64,000 nucleotides of DNA from Opitutaceae bacterium. Its GTDB lineage: Bacteria; Verrucomicrobiota; Verrucomicrobiia; Opitutales; Opitutaceae. Where the stretch lies: contig JAUYAK010000085.1 of NCBI GenBank assembly GCA_030693515.1, positions 1 through 64,000 on the forward strand. Direction: 5' to 3'. Below are positions 26,805-35,432 of this stretch, piece by piece (positions within the stretch are counted from its first letter, which is position 1; every line of letters starts with the position of its first letter). The notes beneath the pieces were generated by a model that did no database searches, was not told where the DNA came from, and saw only the letters and a list, made by a program, of their open reading frames with translations. Made by a program: the position numbers and the translations under genes.

Positions 26805-27029
26805 ATGAAAACCAACACCCGATCCTTCCAGCGCGACTTCCCCCGGATGCGCCGGCTGGCAGCGGCCGGCACGGTGATTGTGGTGGAGGCGGAAGGGCAG
26901 GCCTTTGAATTCCGGGCACGCCGCCGCGGCGTCGGTGTGCTCGGCTGCCTGAGCGGCCGGGCCAAGCTCGGCAAATTGCGCGAAGGCCCGGCCATTCCCG
27001 CCGCCGAGTGGGGCCCGCTCGCGCAGTGA
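26805..27029 (+). CDS. Putative type II antitoxin, partner of the adjacent PIN toxin
   Basis: The 74-residue protein (FRARRRGVGVLGCLSGRAKL in the middle) precedes a PIN-domain gene and overlaps it by four bases (GTGA), the usual arrangement of VapBC modules. It resembles the short Phd/VapB-type antitoxins with an N-terminal DNA-binding segment (RMRRLAAAGTVIVVEAEGQ) and a C-terminal toxin-binding tail ending IPAAEWGPLAQ. A palindrome directly upstream may be its operator. It should neutralise the toxin and repress the operon. Family assignment is from context and short similarity only. Confidence 0.7.
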   Translation: MKTNTRSFQRDFPRMRRLAAAGTVIVVEAEGQAFEFRARRRGVGVLGCLSGRAKLGKLREGPAIPAAEWGPLAQ

Positions 27030-27412
27030 AATTCCTGCTCGATACCCATGCGGTCCTCTGGATCGCGGAAGCGTCCCCGCGCCTTTCGGCCAAAGTGCGG
27101 GCGCTCGCCGCCAAGGGCGACGCCGACGATTTCGGGGTCGCAGCGATCTCTCTGCTGGAAATCGCCCGCAAGGCCCACACCGGCGAAATCGATCTCAGTC
27201 CCGACGGCGCGACGTGGCTGGACGATCTTAGCCATCGTTTCCGCATTCTTCCCATCACGCCCAAAATCGCGTGGCGCTCAGTGCGGCTGGATTGGGCACA
27301 CAAAGACCCGGCCGACCGCCTCATCTGCGCCACCGCACAGGAGCACAAGCTGACGCTCCTCACCCACGATCAGGAAATCAGCCGCTGGGGAGGCGTGGAG
27401 GTCTTGTGGTGA
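27026..27412 (+). CDS. PIN-domain ribonuclease toxin, VapC-like
   Basis: The 128-residue protein starts at GTG 27026 with KFLLDTHAVLW, the first PIN acidic residue. Later acidic positions are LEIARKAH (Glu), and HKDPADRLICATAQ with THDQEI, which complete the metal site of PIN RNases. This Thr-His-Ala-Val/Leu-Trp subtype is common among VapC toxins. It would cleave RNA when not bound by the antitoxin encoded immediately upstream. The GTG start is used because it overlaps the antitoxin stop and begins the domain; an earlier in-frame start at 27008 lies inside the antitoxin. Targets are unknown. Confidence 0.85.
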   Translation: MKFLLDTHAVLWIAEASPRLSAKVRALAAKGDADDFGVAAISLLEIARKAHTGEIDLSPDGATWLDDLSHRFRILPITPKIAWRSVRLDWAHKDPADRLICATAQEHKLTLLTHDQEISRWGGVEVLW

Positions 27413-27443
27413 AGGCACGAACGATATTTGGCCGCGGCCACCC

Positions 27444-28709
27444 TTGAAACGCGTCGCCCTCCAGCTTTACCGCTTCGCGATCGTCGCGATCGTCGCGTGG
27501 CTGGTTCGTGATCTCGCGGTGCGGCAGCGGACGCAGGGGGATTCGCCGGTCGTCGTCGACGAGGTGAAGTTGTTTTTCCCCGAGGCCGCGCGGCTGCGCC
27601 CCGACAGCTCGGCGCGCGACGGACTCTTCATCCTCGACCGCGAGGGGCGCGAGCTCGGCTATGTTGTGCGCACCTTTCCGCCGGCGCAGGACCTCATCGG
27701 CTACGCGGGTGCCACCGACACGCTCGTCGTCCTCGACCGCGACTGGAAAATCCGCGGCCTGAGAATCCATACTTCCGACGAAACCGAAGACTACCTCAAG
27801 TCCATCACCACCGACCGACGCTTTCTGAAAAAATGGAACAGCCTCACCTGGGACGCCGCCGCTGAACTCGATTTGGACGCCGCGGGCATCGAGGGCGTCT
27901 CGGGCGCGACGATGACGAGCATGGCCATCGCCCGCGGGGTGAAGCTCCGCCTCCAGCACGCGCACGCCGAGATCAGCGCACCGCCCGCCCTGCACATCGG
28001 CTGGCGCGACGCCGGCATGCTCGCCGTGCTGATCGGCGCGGCGCTCATGGCCTTCGGCCCCGCCGACTGGAAGCGCCGCTGGAAGCTCCCATGGCAGATC
28101 CTGCTCGTGGGCTACGTCGGTTTTGTCGCCGGCGATTTACTCGCGATGAAGCTCTTCGGCGGCTGGGCGCGCGCCGGGGTGCCGTGGACCAACGCCCCGG
28201 GCCTCGTGCTGCTCGCAGCGTCGGCACTCGTGGTGCCGTGGGTCACGGGCGCTCCGCTCTACTGCCACCACGTCTGCCCGCACGGCGCCGCCCAGGAACT
28301 GCTGGGCCGCATCCGTCCGCGGCGCTGGCAACTCACGCTGCCGCCGGGCGCGGTGCGCGGCCTCGAATATCTGCCGCCCGCGCTGCTCGGCTTCTCGCTC
28401 GTGATGGCGCTCCTCGCGCTGCCGTTTGATCTCGCGGGGCTGGAGCCCTTCGCCGCCTACGTGGTGCGCTCAGCCGGGATCGCGACGCTCGCGGTCGCGG
28501 GGCTCGGGCTCGTGGCCTCGTTGTTCGTGCCGCAGGCCTATTGCCGCTTCGGCTGCCCCACAGGCGCGCTGCTCAATTTCGTCCGTGCGCGCGGCGCGAC
28601 GGATCGGTTTTCGCGGCGCGATGCGGCGGCGCTCGGGCTTCTCGCCGTCGCCGTCACGCTGCATTGGCACTATCTGCCGCTCATCCTGTGGGTGAAAGGC
28701 GTGGGATGA
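27444..28709 (+). CDS. FMN-binding, NapH/NosR-like membrane electron-transfer protein
   Basis: The 421-residue protein has an N-terminal signal anchor (QLYRFAIVAIVAWLV). An FMN-binding domain spans residues ~60-175, with the flavinylation motif GVSGATMTSMA, whose Thr is the expected covalent FMN site. Five or six transmembrane helices follow, with two CxxxCP motifs (CHHVCPHGA and CRFGCPTGA) like those of NosR and NapH. Those motifs suggest a membrane-bound iron-sulfur centre moving electrons between quinol or cytoplasm and the covalent flavin outside. The stop overlaps the ApbE start (ATGA), and ApbE is the enzyme that attaches the FMN. The start is TTG 27444. The electron acceptor is unknown. 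Confidence 0.83.
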   Translation: MKRVALQLYRFAIVAIVAWLVRDLAVRQRTQGDSPVVVDEVKLFFPEAARLRPDSSARDGLFILDREGRELGYVVRTFPPAQDLIGYAGATDTLVVLDRDWKIRGLRIHTSDETEDYLKSITTDRRFLKKWNSLTWDAAAELDLDAAGIEGVSGATMTSMAIARGVKLRLQHAHAEISAPPALHIGWRDAGMLAVLIGAALMAFGPADWKRRWKLPWQILLVGYVGFVAGDLLAMKLFGGWARAGVPWTNAPGLVLLAASALVVPWVTGAPLYCHHVCPHGAAQELLGRIRPRRWQLTLPPGAVRGLEYLPPALLGFSLVMALLALPFDLAGLEPFAAYVVRSAGIATLAVAGLGLVASLFVPQAYCRFGCPTGALLNFVRARGATDRFSRRDAAALGLLAVAVTLHWHYLPLILWVKGVG

Positions 28710-29755
28710 AACGCCTCCTCTCCCTCTTCGCTGCCTCGCTGGGTGTCGTGGCCTCGGGTGCCACGGACGTCGTCACGCTCACGGGCCGCGCGATGGGCAC
28801 GGCGTGGACCGTGAAGTTCCAAGCCCCCGCGCACGGACTCGATCCCGAGGGCCTGCGCGCCCGCATCGCGGCGCGACTCGAGGCTCTGGAGCAGCAGCTC
28901 TCCACGTGGCGCCCGTCCTCGGATCTTTCGCGTTTCAACACCACCGCACACACCGCGTGGTTTTCCGCTCCGCCTGAGCTCATCGCCGTCGCCGCGGCAT
29001 CGTTACGCGTCGCCGCGCTCACTGGCGGCGCATTCGATCCCACGGTCGCTCCGCTGGTGCGGCTGTGGGGCTTCGGCGCCGAAGGGAGCATTGAGAGCGT
29101 GCCCTCACCCGAGGCCGTTGCTTTTGCGCAGGCGCGTGTCGATTGGCGCACGCTCGAAGTGGAGGCGTCACCGCCTGCGCTGCGGCGGACGCGACCAGGG
29201 ATCACCGTCGACTTTTCTTCGACGGCCAAAGGCTTCGCCGCCGACGCCGTGAGCGCCTTGCTCGCCACGGAAGACCTGCCCCGCCACCTCGTGCAGATCG
29301 GCGGAGATGTGCGCACCGGTGCCGCGCCTGACGGCCGATCCGGCTGGCCGGTCGCGATCGAGCAGCCGTTGGACGAGGGGCGCGGCATCGCCTGCGTGGT
29401 CCCGCTGGCCGGTCTGGCCGTTTCCACGTCCGGCGATTATCGGAATTTTTTTCGCGCGGGCGCCCAGCGTCACGGCCACATCATCGATCCGCGCACGGGC
29501 CGACCGGTGCAGGGCGACCTGGCTTCGGTGACAGTCGTGCATCCGTCGGCCGCGGTCTCGAGCTCGCTAGCCACGGGACTTTTCGTGCTCGGCCTCGAGG
29601 CGGGTCGGCGTCTCGCCGAACGCGAGGGTCTCGCGTGTCTCTTTCTCGTCCGCGATGGCGGCGGTTTCACGTCGCTCCCCACCGCCGAGTTCGAGAAACT
29701 CCGGCCGTCGTCGCCACCCGTGGCTCCTAGGGCTGGCGCGCCCAGGCGGCCTTGA
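28706..29755 (+). CDS. apbE: FAD:protein FMN transferase
   Basis: The 349-residue protein has a signal peptide (MKRLLSLFAASLGVVASGA) and the ApbE fold. Diagnostic segments are RAMGTAWTVKF, GAFDPTVAPLVRLWGFG, VDFSSTAKGFAAD, LVQIGGDVR and HGHIIDPRTGRPVQ, followed by SSSLATGLFVLG. ApbE enzymes transfer FMN from FAD onto a Thr in an S-G-A-T type motif of exported flavoproteins, with Mg. The preceding gene carries exactly such a motif and overlaps this one by four bases, so that protein is the likely client. The 3' end overlaps the convergent amidohydrolase gene by 29 bases. Confidence 0.92.
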   Translation: MKRLLSLFAASLGVVASGATDVVTLTGRAMGTAWTVKFQAPAHGLDPEGLRARIAARLEALEQQLSTWRPSSDLSRFNTTAHTAWFSAPPELIAVAAASLRVAALTGGAFDPTVAPLVRLWGFGAEGSIESVPSPEAVAFAQARVDWRTLEVEASPPALRRTRPGITVDFSSTAKGFAADAVSALLATEDLPRHLVQIGGDVRTGAAPDGRSGWPVAIEQPLDEGRGIACVVPLAGLAVSTSGDYRNFFRAGAQRHGHIIDPRTGRPVQGDLASVTVVHPSAAVSSSLATGLFVLGLEAGRRLAEREGLACLFLVRDGGGFTSLPTAEFEKLRPSSPPVAPRAGAPRRP

Positions 29756-30815
29756 GTGCGAAGATGCGTTCGGCGTTGGCGTGATAGAACTTCTCCAGCA
29801 CGGCGCGCGGCAGGCCGAGTGATTCGGTCTTCTGCCCGTAGTAGGTCATCGGCCCGCGGCCCGCGTAGTAGTCGAAGTCCCCACGGTAGCGCAGCTCGAG
29901 GGAGGTGGCATGGCCGCGCCGTTGCTGGTCGCTGGGCGGCGTGTCGCGGCGGTGCGGCAGCCAGCTCGAATCGACACCATACATGATGCGATCCGGGAAA
30001 CGCAGGAAGAGCGCGCGCACGTTTTCACTCGGATGGCGCGTGAGGTTGCGCGTGCGCGCGGCCACCTCGATGCTGAAGTTGGAAAAACGCGCCAGGCGCT
30101 CCGCGATGCCTGCCAGATCGTGCTCGAGGCTGCCGAGGTGCGCGCCCACGACGGTGAGCGTCGGGTGTTTCCGCATGATGTTGTCCCGTGCCGCGATGAT
30201 GGCGGCGTGGCTCGGGTAGTCCGGCTTGCCGTGCAGATGCCACTGCGGGTTCTGCGAATAGTAGCCGTAGTGCGAACTCGTGGGATCGAGCGGCAGCCAG
30301 GCGTCGATGGGCTCGGCGAGGTGCGCGTGCAGTGGTTTCCCGCGTCGCGCGAGGTGCGCGTAGATGGGATCGAAAAGCGGATCATCAGGTAGAATGAACT
30401 TCCCATCGCGGTCCTTGATCTCGATCCCGACCTCCTTCCAGATTTTCACTGCGACGGCGCCGCGGGCAAAGGCAGCGTCGAGCCAGGCAATCGTCTTCGG
30501 CACGAAGTCGGGCTCGTCGCGCCCGCGCAGGTCGAACGTCGTCGTGACCGGGTAGAGTTCGGGTTCCTTGCGATAGAGTTCGAAGGCCACGCGATCCATC
30601 GTCGCGAGGCGGCCATCGCCACCCGGCACGCAGACGTTGATCGTGCGGACGTTGATGCGGCGGAACAGCGCATGGAACGCCGGCACGTCCTCGAAGATGT
30701 GCGAGTGCACGTCGATCTTCAGGAGTTGTTCGTAAACGGGCGCCGGCTCCTCGGCCGCGGACAGCGGGGCGAGGGCGGCCACAAGGGCGAAAGCGAGGCG
30801 ACGGAGCAGGGGCAT
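29727..30815 (-). CDS. Secreted amidohydrolase-family protein
   Basis: The 362-residue protein has a signal peptide ([20 protein letters not shown]) and an amidohydrolase-2 TIM barrel. It has [15 protein letters not shown] (metal-binding HxH), [26 protein letters not shown] and MYGVDSSWL (late Asp). These give one or two metal sites typical of TIM-barrel hydrolases and decarboxylases. ATG 30815 is chosen to begin the signal peptide; ApbE overlaps its end and the next gene diverges from it. The substrate is not recognisable; ring-cleavage decarboxylases and lactonases share the fold, but most of those are cytoplasmic. Confidence 0.78.
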   Translation of the reverse strand: MPLLRRLAFALVAALAPLSAAEEPAPVYEQLLKIDVHSHIFEDVPAFHALFRRINVRTINVCVPGGDGRLATMDRVAFELYRKEPELYPVTTTFDLRGRDEPDFVPKTIAWLDAAFARGAVAVKIWKEVGIEIKDRDGKFILPDDPLFDPIYAHLARRGKPLHAHLAEPIDAWLPLDPTSSHYGYYSQNPQWHLHGKPDYPSHAAIIAARDNIMRKHPTLTVVGAHLGSLEHDLAGIAERLARFSNFSIEVAARTRNLTRHPSENVRALFLRFPDRIMYGVDSSWLPHRRDTPPSDQQRRGHATSLELRYRGDFDYYAGRGPMTYYGQKTESLGLPRAVLEKFYHANAERIFALKAAWARQP

Positions 30816-30875
30816 GGCGCCAGCAGGCATGTTTCCGCTTTGCCCGGCGACGCAAAACCAGCCCAACTCCCGGGC

Positions 30876-32072
30876 ATGAACCCCTCCCCTGCGCCCGCCC
30901 CGGCGCGGCTCGCCTCGATCGATGCCTACCGCGGTTTCGTGATGCTGCTCATGATGGCCGAGGTCCTGCGCCTCAAGCGCGTGGCCGCCGCGCTGCCCGA
31001 CAGCGGGCTCTGGCAATTCCTCGCCTGGCACCAGACGCACGTCGAGTGGATCGGCTGCACCCTGCACGATCTCATCCAGCCGTCGTTCTCGTTTCTCGTG
31101 GGCGTGGCGCTGCCCTTTTCCATCGCGGCGCGGCTGGCGCGCGGCAACTCGCCGGCGCGGATGACGCTCCATGCCGCCTGGCGCGCCCTGCTGCTGGTGC
31201 TGCTCGGCATCTTCCTGCGCTCGGCCAGCCGCAACACGACCAACTGGACCTTCGAGGACACGCTCACACAGATCGGTCTCGGCTACGTGTTTCTCTTCGC
31301 GCTCGGTTTCCGCCCGCTGCGCGATCAGTGGATCGCGTTGGGCGCAATCGTCGCGGGCTATTGGGCGGCGTTCGCGCTCTGGCCGCTGCCGGGCGCGGGC
31401 TTCGACCCGGCAAGCGTCGGCCTGAAGGCGGACTGGCTCGCGGCCCACGGGCAGGCGGGCTTTGCGGCGCATTGGCAGAAAAACACCAACCTCGCGTGGG
31501 CCTTCGACACGTGGTGGATGAACCTCTTCCCGCGCGAACGGCCGTTTGCGTTCCATCCCGGCGGCTACGCCACCCTTAGCTTCATCCCCACGCTCGGCAC
31601 GATGATCCTCGGGCTCATCGCCGGCGGCGTGCTGCGCAGCGAGCGCGACGCCGCGGCCAAGCTCCGCTGGTTTGCCATCGCCGGCACCGCGTGCCTGATC
31701 GGCGGCGCGGCCCTCGGCTGGCTGGGCGTCTGCCCGGTCGTGAAGCGCATCTGGACGCCGAGCTGGGTCCTCTACAGCGGCGGCTGGTGCCTGCTGCTGC
31801 TCGCGCTCTTCCACCTCGTGATCGATCTGCGGGGCTGGCGCGGCTGGGCCTTCCCGCTGCTCGTCATCGGCGCCAACTCCATCGCGGCCTACTGCCTCGC
31901 CCACGGCTTCGACAGCTACGTGCTGAAAAATCTCACCACCCACCTGGGGGCGAAAACCTTCCGCGTGTTCGGCCCCGCCTACGAGCCGCTCCTGCAAGGC
32001 GCCGCGACGCTCGCCATCCTCTGGCTCATCCTATGGTGGATGTATCGGCGGAAAATCTTCCTGAAGCTCTGA
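30876..32072 (+). CDS. Multi-pass membrane protein, DUF5009/heparan-glucosaminide acetyltransferase-like
   Basis: The 398-residue protein has about ten hydrophobic helices and begins with the family motif [15 protein letters not shown], followed by [20 protein letters not shown] and [10 protein letters not shown]. This is the signature of the DUF1624/DUF5009 group related to human HGSNAT and bacterial NagX, which transfer acetyl groups across the membrane to amino sugars. The loop with [10 protein letters not shown] and WWMNLFPRE lies on the outer side. It diverges from the amidohydrolase gene by about 60 bases and converges with the TlpA-like gene. Acetyl transfer to glucosamine-type sugars is a family-level guess. 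Confidence 0.82.
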   Translation: MNPSPAPAPARLASIDAYRGFVMLLMMAEVLRLKRVAAALPDSGLWQFLAWHQTHVEWIGCTLHDLIQPSFSFLVGVALPFSIAARLARGNSPARMTLHAAWRALLLVLLGIFLRSASRNTTNWTFEDTLTQIGLGYVFLFALGFRPLRDQWIALGAIVAGYWAAFALWPLPGAGFDPASVGLKADWLAAHGQAGFAAHWQKNTNLAWAFDTWWMNLFPRERPFAFHPGGYATLSFIPTLGTMILGLIAGGVLRSERDAAAKLRWFAIAGTACLIGGAALGWLGVCPVVKRIWTPSWVLYSGGWCLLLLALFHLVIDLRGWRGWAFPLLVIGANSIAAYCLAHGFDSYVLKNLTTHLGAKTFRVFGPAYEPLLQGAATLAILWLILWWMYRRKIFLKL

Positions 32073-32096
32073 CGTCCCGAGGCCGCCAGACTGCGC

Positions 32097-32663
32097 TCAC
32101 ATCGGCTTCGCGCCTTCGGCCATCACCGCGGCGATCTTCTTCTCGTAAGTCTCGGTTTCCTCCGCGCCGAGCTTGCGGTCGCGGATCTGGCCGTCGCGAT
32201 CGATCAGGAACGTCGTGGGGATCGCCTCAATGCCGCCAAACTTTGCCTGGACCTCGTCATCACCCATCACGATCGGATAGTTGATGCCGTATTTTCCGGC
32301 AAAGGCCTTCACGACGTCCGGCCCGGCTTGATCGAGCGACACGCCGACGATCACCAGGCCCTGCGCGCCATATTTTTTCTGCAGCTCGACGTAGCCGGGA
32401 ATTTCCGCGCGGCACGGCCCGCACCACGTCGCCCAAAAATCGACGACCACCACCTTGCCCTTGAATTGTTCAGAGGTCACGGCCTTGCCCTCCAGATCCT
32501 GGAGCTTCCATACCGGGGCGGCGCCGAGCTTCGGCAAAGCTCCCGCTACGCTGGGCGCGGACTTGGCCGGCGCCTCCGTGCTGGTGGCGGGCTTGCCGCA
32601 ACCGGCCAGAGCCAGGGCGGCGAGGAGCATTGAGGGAACGGCAAACGCGAGCGAGGTCTTCAT
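32097..32663 (-). CDS. TlpA-type thioredoxin-fold lipoprotein
   Basis: The 188-residue protein has a lipoprotein signal (MLLAALALAGC, Cys near 22), a linker, and a TlpA/ResA thioredoxin domain with FWATWCGPCRAEIPG (CxxC) and the cis-Pro loop IPTTFLIDRDG. It should act as a membrane-anchored periplasmic thiol-disulfide reductase, for example in cytochrome c maturation or repair of oxidised cysteines. ATG 32663 begins the signal. It is tandem with the LysR gene, which lies upstream on the same strand about 75 bases away; whether they share a transcript is unclear. Confidence 0.9.
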   Translation of the reverse strand: MKTSLAFAVPSMLLAALALAGCGKPATSTEAPAKSAPSVAGALPKLGAAPVWKLQDLEGKAVTSEQFKGKVVVVDFWATWCGPCRAEIPGYVELQKKYGAQGLVIVGVSLDQAGPDVVKAFAGKYGINYPIVMGDDEVQAKFGGIEAIPTTFLIDRDGQIRDRKLGAEETETYEKKIAAVMAEGAKPM

Positions 32664-32739
32664 GGGAGATGGGTGGGACGAGGTGACAGCCTGCTCATGA
32701 GAGCCGGCGGGGCAAATTTTCTTCCCGCCGCCGGCGCGT

Positions 32740-33639
32740 TTACTTCCCATGCGATTCCGGCAGGTCGAGCCCCAGCGTCTCGATGAACTTCTTCATCGCC
32801 GGCGTGAGCACGCGGCCCTTGCGGTGGAGGATGGCGAGCGGGCGGGTGAACCCCTTGCCCTTGAACTGCAGCACCGCGAGCGTGCCCTGCTTCTTCTCCT
32901 GCATCACCGTCGCCTGCGGCACGATGGCGATGCCATGGTCGATCTCCACGGCGCGCTTCACGGTCTCGATGTTGTCGAACTCCATTACCGGATCGATCTC
33001 GAGCTTGTGCTCCCGGAAGATCGCATCGACGGCCTTGCGCGTCGGGATATCGGGATCGAAGCCGATGAACTTCTGCGCGGCGAGGTCCTTGACCTCGATG
33101 TCGGTGCGCTTGGCCAGCGCGTGCTGCGGATGGGTGATGACCACGAGATGGTCGTCGCGGAACGGCAGCACCTCGATCTGGCGCTGCTTCACCGGGAAAG
33201 CCACCAGGCCAAAGTCCACGGCGTTGTGCAGGATGTCCTCATAGACGAGGTTCGAGCGGCGGTATTCCACGCGCACGTTGACCGAGGGGAAATCGTGGAG
33301 GAATTTCTTGATGAACGGCGGCAGCTCGTGGAGCCCGATCGAGTAGATGGTGGAGATGCGGATGGTGCCGCTGATCACCTTTTTCATCTCCTGCAGTTCG
33401 GACAGGAGCTTCTCGTAGGTGTGCAGGACCTCCTTTGCCGCGTCGTAGACGCGCGCGCCCTCGCGCGTGAGCTGAAACTGCTTCTGGCTGCGATCGATCA
33501 GCAGCGTCTTGAAGTGCCGCTCCATCGCGCGCGCCTGCTGGCTCACGGCGGATTGCGTGATGCCGTTGAGCTTCGCTGACTTTGAAAAGCTCTTCGTCTC
33601 GACGAGGTCGGCGAAGATTTTGAAATTCTCGATCTGCAT
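32740..33639 (-). CDS. LysR-family transcriptional regulator
   Basis: The 299-residue protein has an N-terminal winged helix-turn-helix (MQIENFKIFADLVETKSFSK, GITQSAVSQQARAMERHF). A substrate-binding domain follows, with TIRISTIYSIGLHELP, LVAFPVKQRQIEV and the effector-site region GIAIVPQATVM. It is typical of LysR regulators in length and order. It is divergent from the yggS-like gene with 73 bases between starts, so that region may carry its operator. LysR proteins usually need a small co-inducer; which one is not evident here. Confidence 0.92.
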   Translation of the reverse strand: MQIENFKIFADLVETKSFSKSAKLNGITQSAVSQQARAMERHFKTLLIDRSQKQFQLTREGARVYDAAKEVLHTYEKLLSELQEMKKVISGTIRISTIYSIGLHELPPFIKKFLHDFPSVNVRVEYRRSNLVYEDILHNAVDFGLVAFPVKQRQIEVLPFRDDHLVVITHPQHALAKRTDIEVKDLAAQKFIGFDPDIPTRKAVDAIFREHKLEIDPVMEFDNIETVKRAVEIDHGIAIVPQATVMQEKKQGTLAVLQFKGKGFTRPLAILHRKGRVLTPAMKKFIETLGLDLPESHGK

Positions 33640-33712
33640 GATTGGCTGGCCTTGTTTGCCGGAGCCTAGAAAGTCCCGTTCTGTCGTAAACCACTAAGTC
33701 GCCGCCCGTCCC

Positions 33713-34417
33713 ATGCTGCTCGCCTACGAGGAATTTACCCGCCGCACCGATGCCATCCGCGCCCAGATCGCCGCGGCGTGCATCGGCGCCCGCCGCGATC
33801 CCGCCACGGTGGAGCTGCTCGCCGTCACCAAGACCCACCCTGCCGGCGCCGTCGACCATGCGGCGCGCTACGGCCTGCGCGGCGTCGGCGAGAATCGCGT
33901 GCAGGAAGGCGTGGAAAAGCGCGCGCAGACCACCACCGCCATTCGCTGGGAACTCATCGGCCACCTCCAGTCCAACAAGGCGAAACTCGCTGCGCGGCAC
34001 TTTGACCGCGTGCAGAGCGTGGACAGCGCCAAGCTGCTCGCCCACCTCGACCGCGCCGCCGCCGAGTGTGGCAAGACCCTGCCCGTCCTCCTCCAGATCA
34101 ACGCCGGCGACGATCCCGCGAAGTTCGGCGCCGACCTCACGGACGCCCCGGCCCTGCTCGAAGCCGCGCTCGCGCTGAAGGCCCTGCGTGTCGATGGCCT
34201 CATGACCATCGCGCCGCTCGGCGCCACGCCCGCCGAGACCACCGCGCACGCCGAGCGAACCTTCGCCAACCTGCGCACGCTCCGCGACGATCTCGCCGCG
34301 CGCTTCGCGACGCCGCTGCCCGAGCTCTCGATGGGCATGACCGGCGATCTGGCGATCGCCGTCGCCGCCGGCAGCACGATGGTGCGCGTGGGCACGGCGC
34401 TCTTCGGCTCACGGTAG
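33713..34417 (+). CDS. PLP-binding homeostasis protein, YggS family
   Basis: The 234-residue protein is a single-domain alanine-racemase-fold PLP protein. The cofactor Lys is in LLAVTKTHPAGAV, with GENRVQEGVEK, WELIGHLQSNK, GLMTIAPLG and the phosphate-binding end SMGMTGDLAIAVAAGSTMVR. The family controls free pyridoxal phosphate and amino-acid balance rather than having a known catalytic role. It is divergent from the LysR gene and is followed 63 bases later by a SirB1-like gene on the same strand. Length and motifs are complete. Confidence 0.93.
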   Translation: MLLAYEEFTRRTDAIRAQIAAACIGARRDPATVELLAVTKTHPAGAVDHAARYGLRGVGENRVQEGVEKRAQTTTAIRWELIGHLQSNKAKLAARHFDRVQSVDSAKLLAHLDRAAAECGKTLPVLLQINAGDDPAKFGADLTDAPALLEAALALKALRVDGLMTIAPLGATPAETTAHAERTFANLRTLRDDLAARFATPLPELSMGMTGDLAIAVAAGSTMVRVGTALFGSR

Positions 34418-34480
34418 TTTTTTCGCGTCGTTACCCGTTTCCCTGTTGCCCCGACTGGAAAAAGAATTTCGGTTGCCAGC

Positions 34481-35350
34481 GTGGAAACCGAAACTCTCGG
34501 CACGGCGCAGCGCGACGCGTTCCTCGGCCTGCTCGACGACCCGAGCCCGCTCGTGCGGCGGGCCCTCCTCCTCCGCTTCGCGGAGCTCGGCCCGGCCGCC
34601 GCGTCGTTTCTCCAGACGGTCGTGCGCGGGCCCAACCGCGTCGCCGCCCGCCACGCCGCGTGGTTCCTCGACGAGCTGAAGTTCACCGATCCGGTCGCGG
34701 AGTTCCGCGGCTTCATCCGGTCGATGCACTACGAGCTCGAGACCGGCGCCCTCCTGCTCGCCCGCACCGTCTCGCCGCGGCTCGATGCCGGCGAATGCTG
34801 CACCCAGCTCGACGCCATCGCCGCCCGCTGCCGCGAGCTGATCGTCGAGCCCTCGTCGGCGCGCGAAAAATGCCGCATCATCAACCGCGTGCTCTTCCAC
34901 GAATGCGGCTTCCACGGCAACGTCGAGCACTACACCGATCCGCTCAACAGCTTCCTCGATCAGGTGCTGGAACGCCGCACGGGCATCCCGATTTCGCTGA
35001 GCATCGTCTATCTGCTGGTCGCGCAGCGCGCAGGGCTGGAACTCGAGCCGGTCGGCCTGCCAGGCCATTTTGTCGTCGGCTGCTTCAGCGACGAACTCCC
35101 CTTCTTCGTCGATCCGTTTGAGCGCGGGCTGTTTCGTGACGTGCCGGAAATCTTCGATCTGCTGCGGGCCGCCAACCATACGCCCCAACCCTCCGATCTC
35201 GCGCCGACGCCCGTGCGCGAGGTGCTGTGCCGGGGTTGCCGCAATCTGGTGAATCACTACGCCGCCGCCGGCGACACCGTGCGGGCGAAGCTTTTCGCCG
35301 GATTCGTGGACGAATTCGAAGCCGCCTACGCCAAGCACGCGTCGGGATGA
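34481..35350 (+). CDS. SirB1/transglutaminase-like domain protein
   Basis: The 289-residue protein starts at GTG 34481. Residues ~1-70 form a short helical, HEAT-like region. The rest matches the SirB1/transglutaminase-core-2 family: INRVLFHECGFHGN, DPLNSFLDQVLERRTGIPIS, LSIVYLLVAQRAGLELEPVGLPGHFVV and FVDPFERG. In true transglutaminases the catalytic Cys is at the start of a helix; here the equivalent GIPISLS carries Ser, as in the SirB1 group, so it is probably not a transglutaminase. The molecular function of the family is not established. Confidence 0.82.
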   Translation: METETLGTAQRDAFLGLLDDPSPLVRRALLLRFAELGPAAASFLQTVVRGPNRVAARHAAWFLDELKFTDPVAEFRGFIRSMHYELETGALLLARTVSPRLDAGECCTQLDAIAARCRELIVEPSSAREKCRIINRVLFHECGFHGNVEHYTDPLNSFLDQVLERRTGIPISLSIVYLLVAQRAGLELEPVGLPGHFVVGCFSDELPFFVDPFERGLFRDVPEIFDLLRAANHTPQPSDLAPTPVREVLCRGCRNLVNHYAAAGDTVRAKLFAGFVDEFEAAYAKHASG

Positions 35351-35432
35351 GGTCGAAATTACGATGGGAGGAATTGCGATTTACGTCCGCGGTTCGTGTG
35401 TGCGTCGTAGTTCGTGAATCCCAAACCGTAAA

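Noticed and set aside
35351-35432. AT-richer sequence with TTACG repeats before aroE as a regulatory element
   Set aside because: The partial repeats are too weak and irregular to call an operator or riboswitch.
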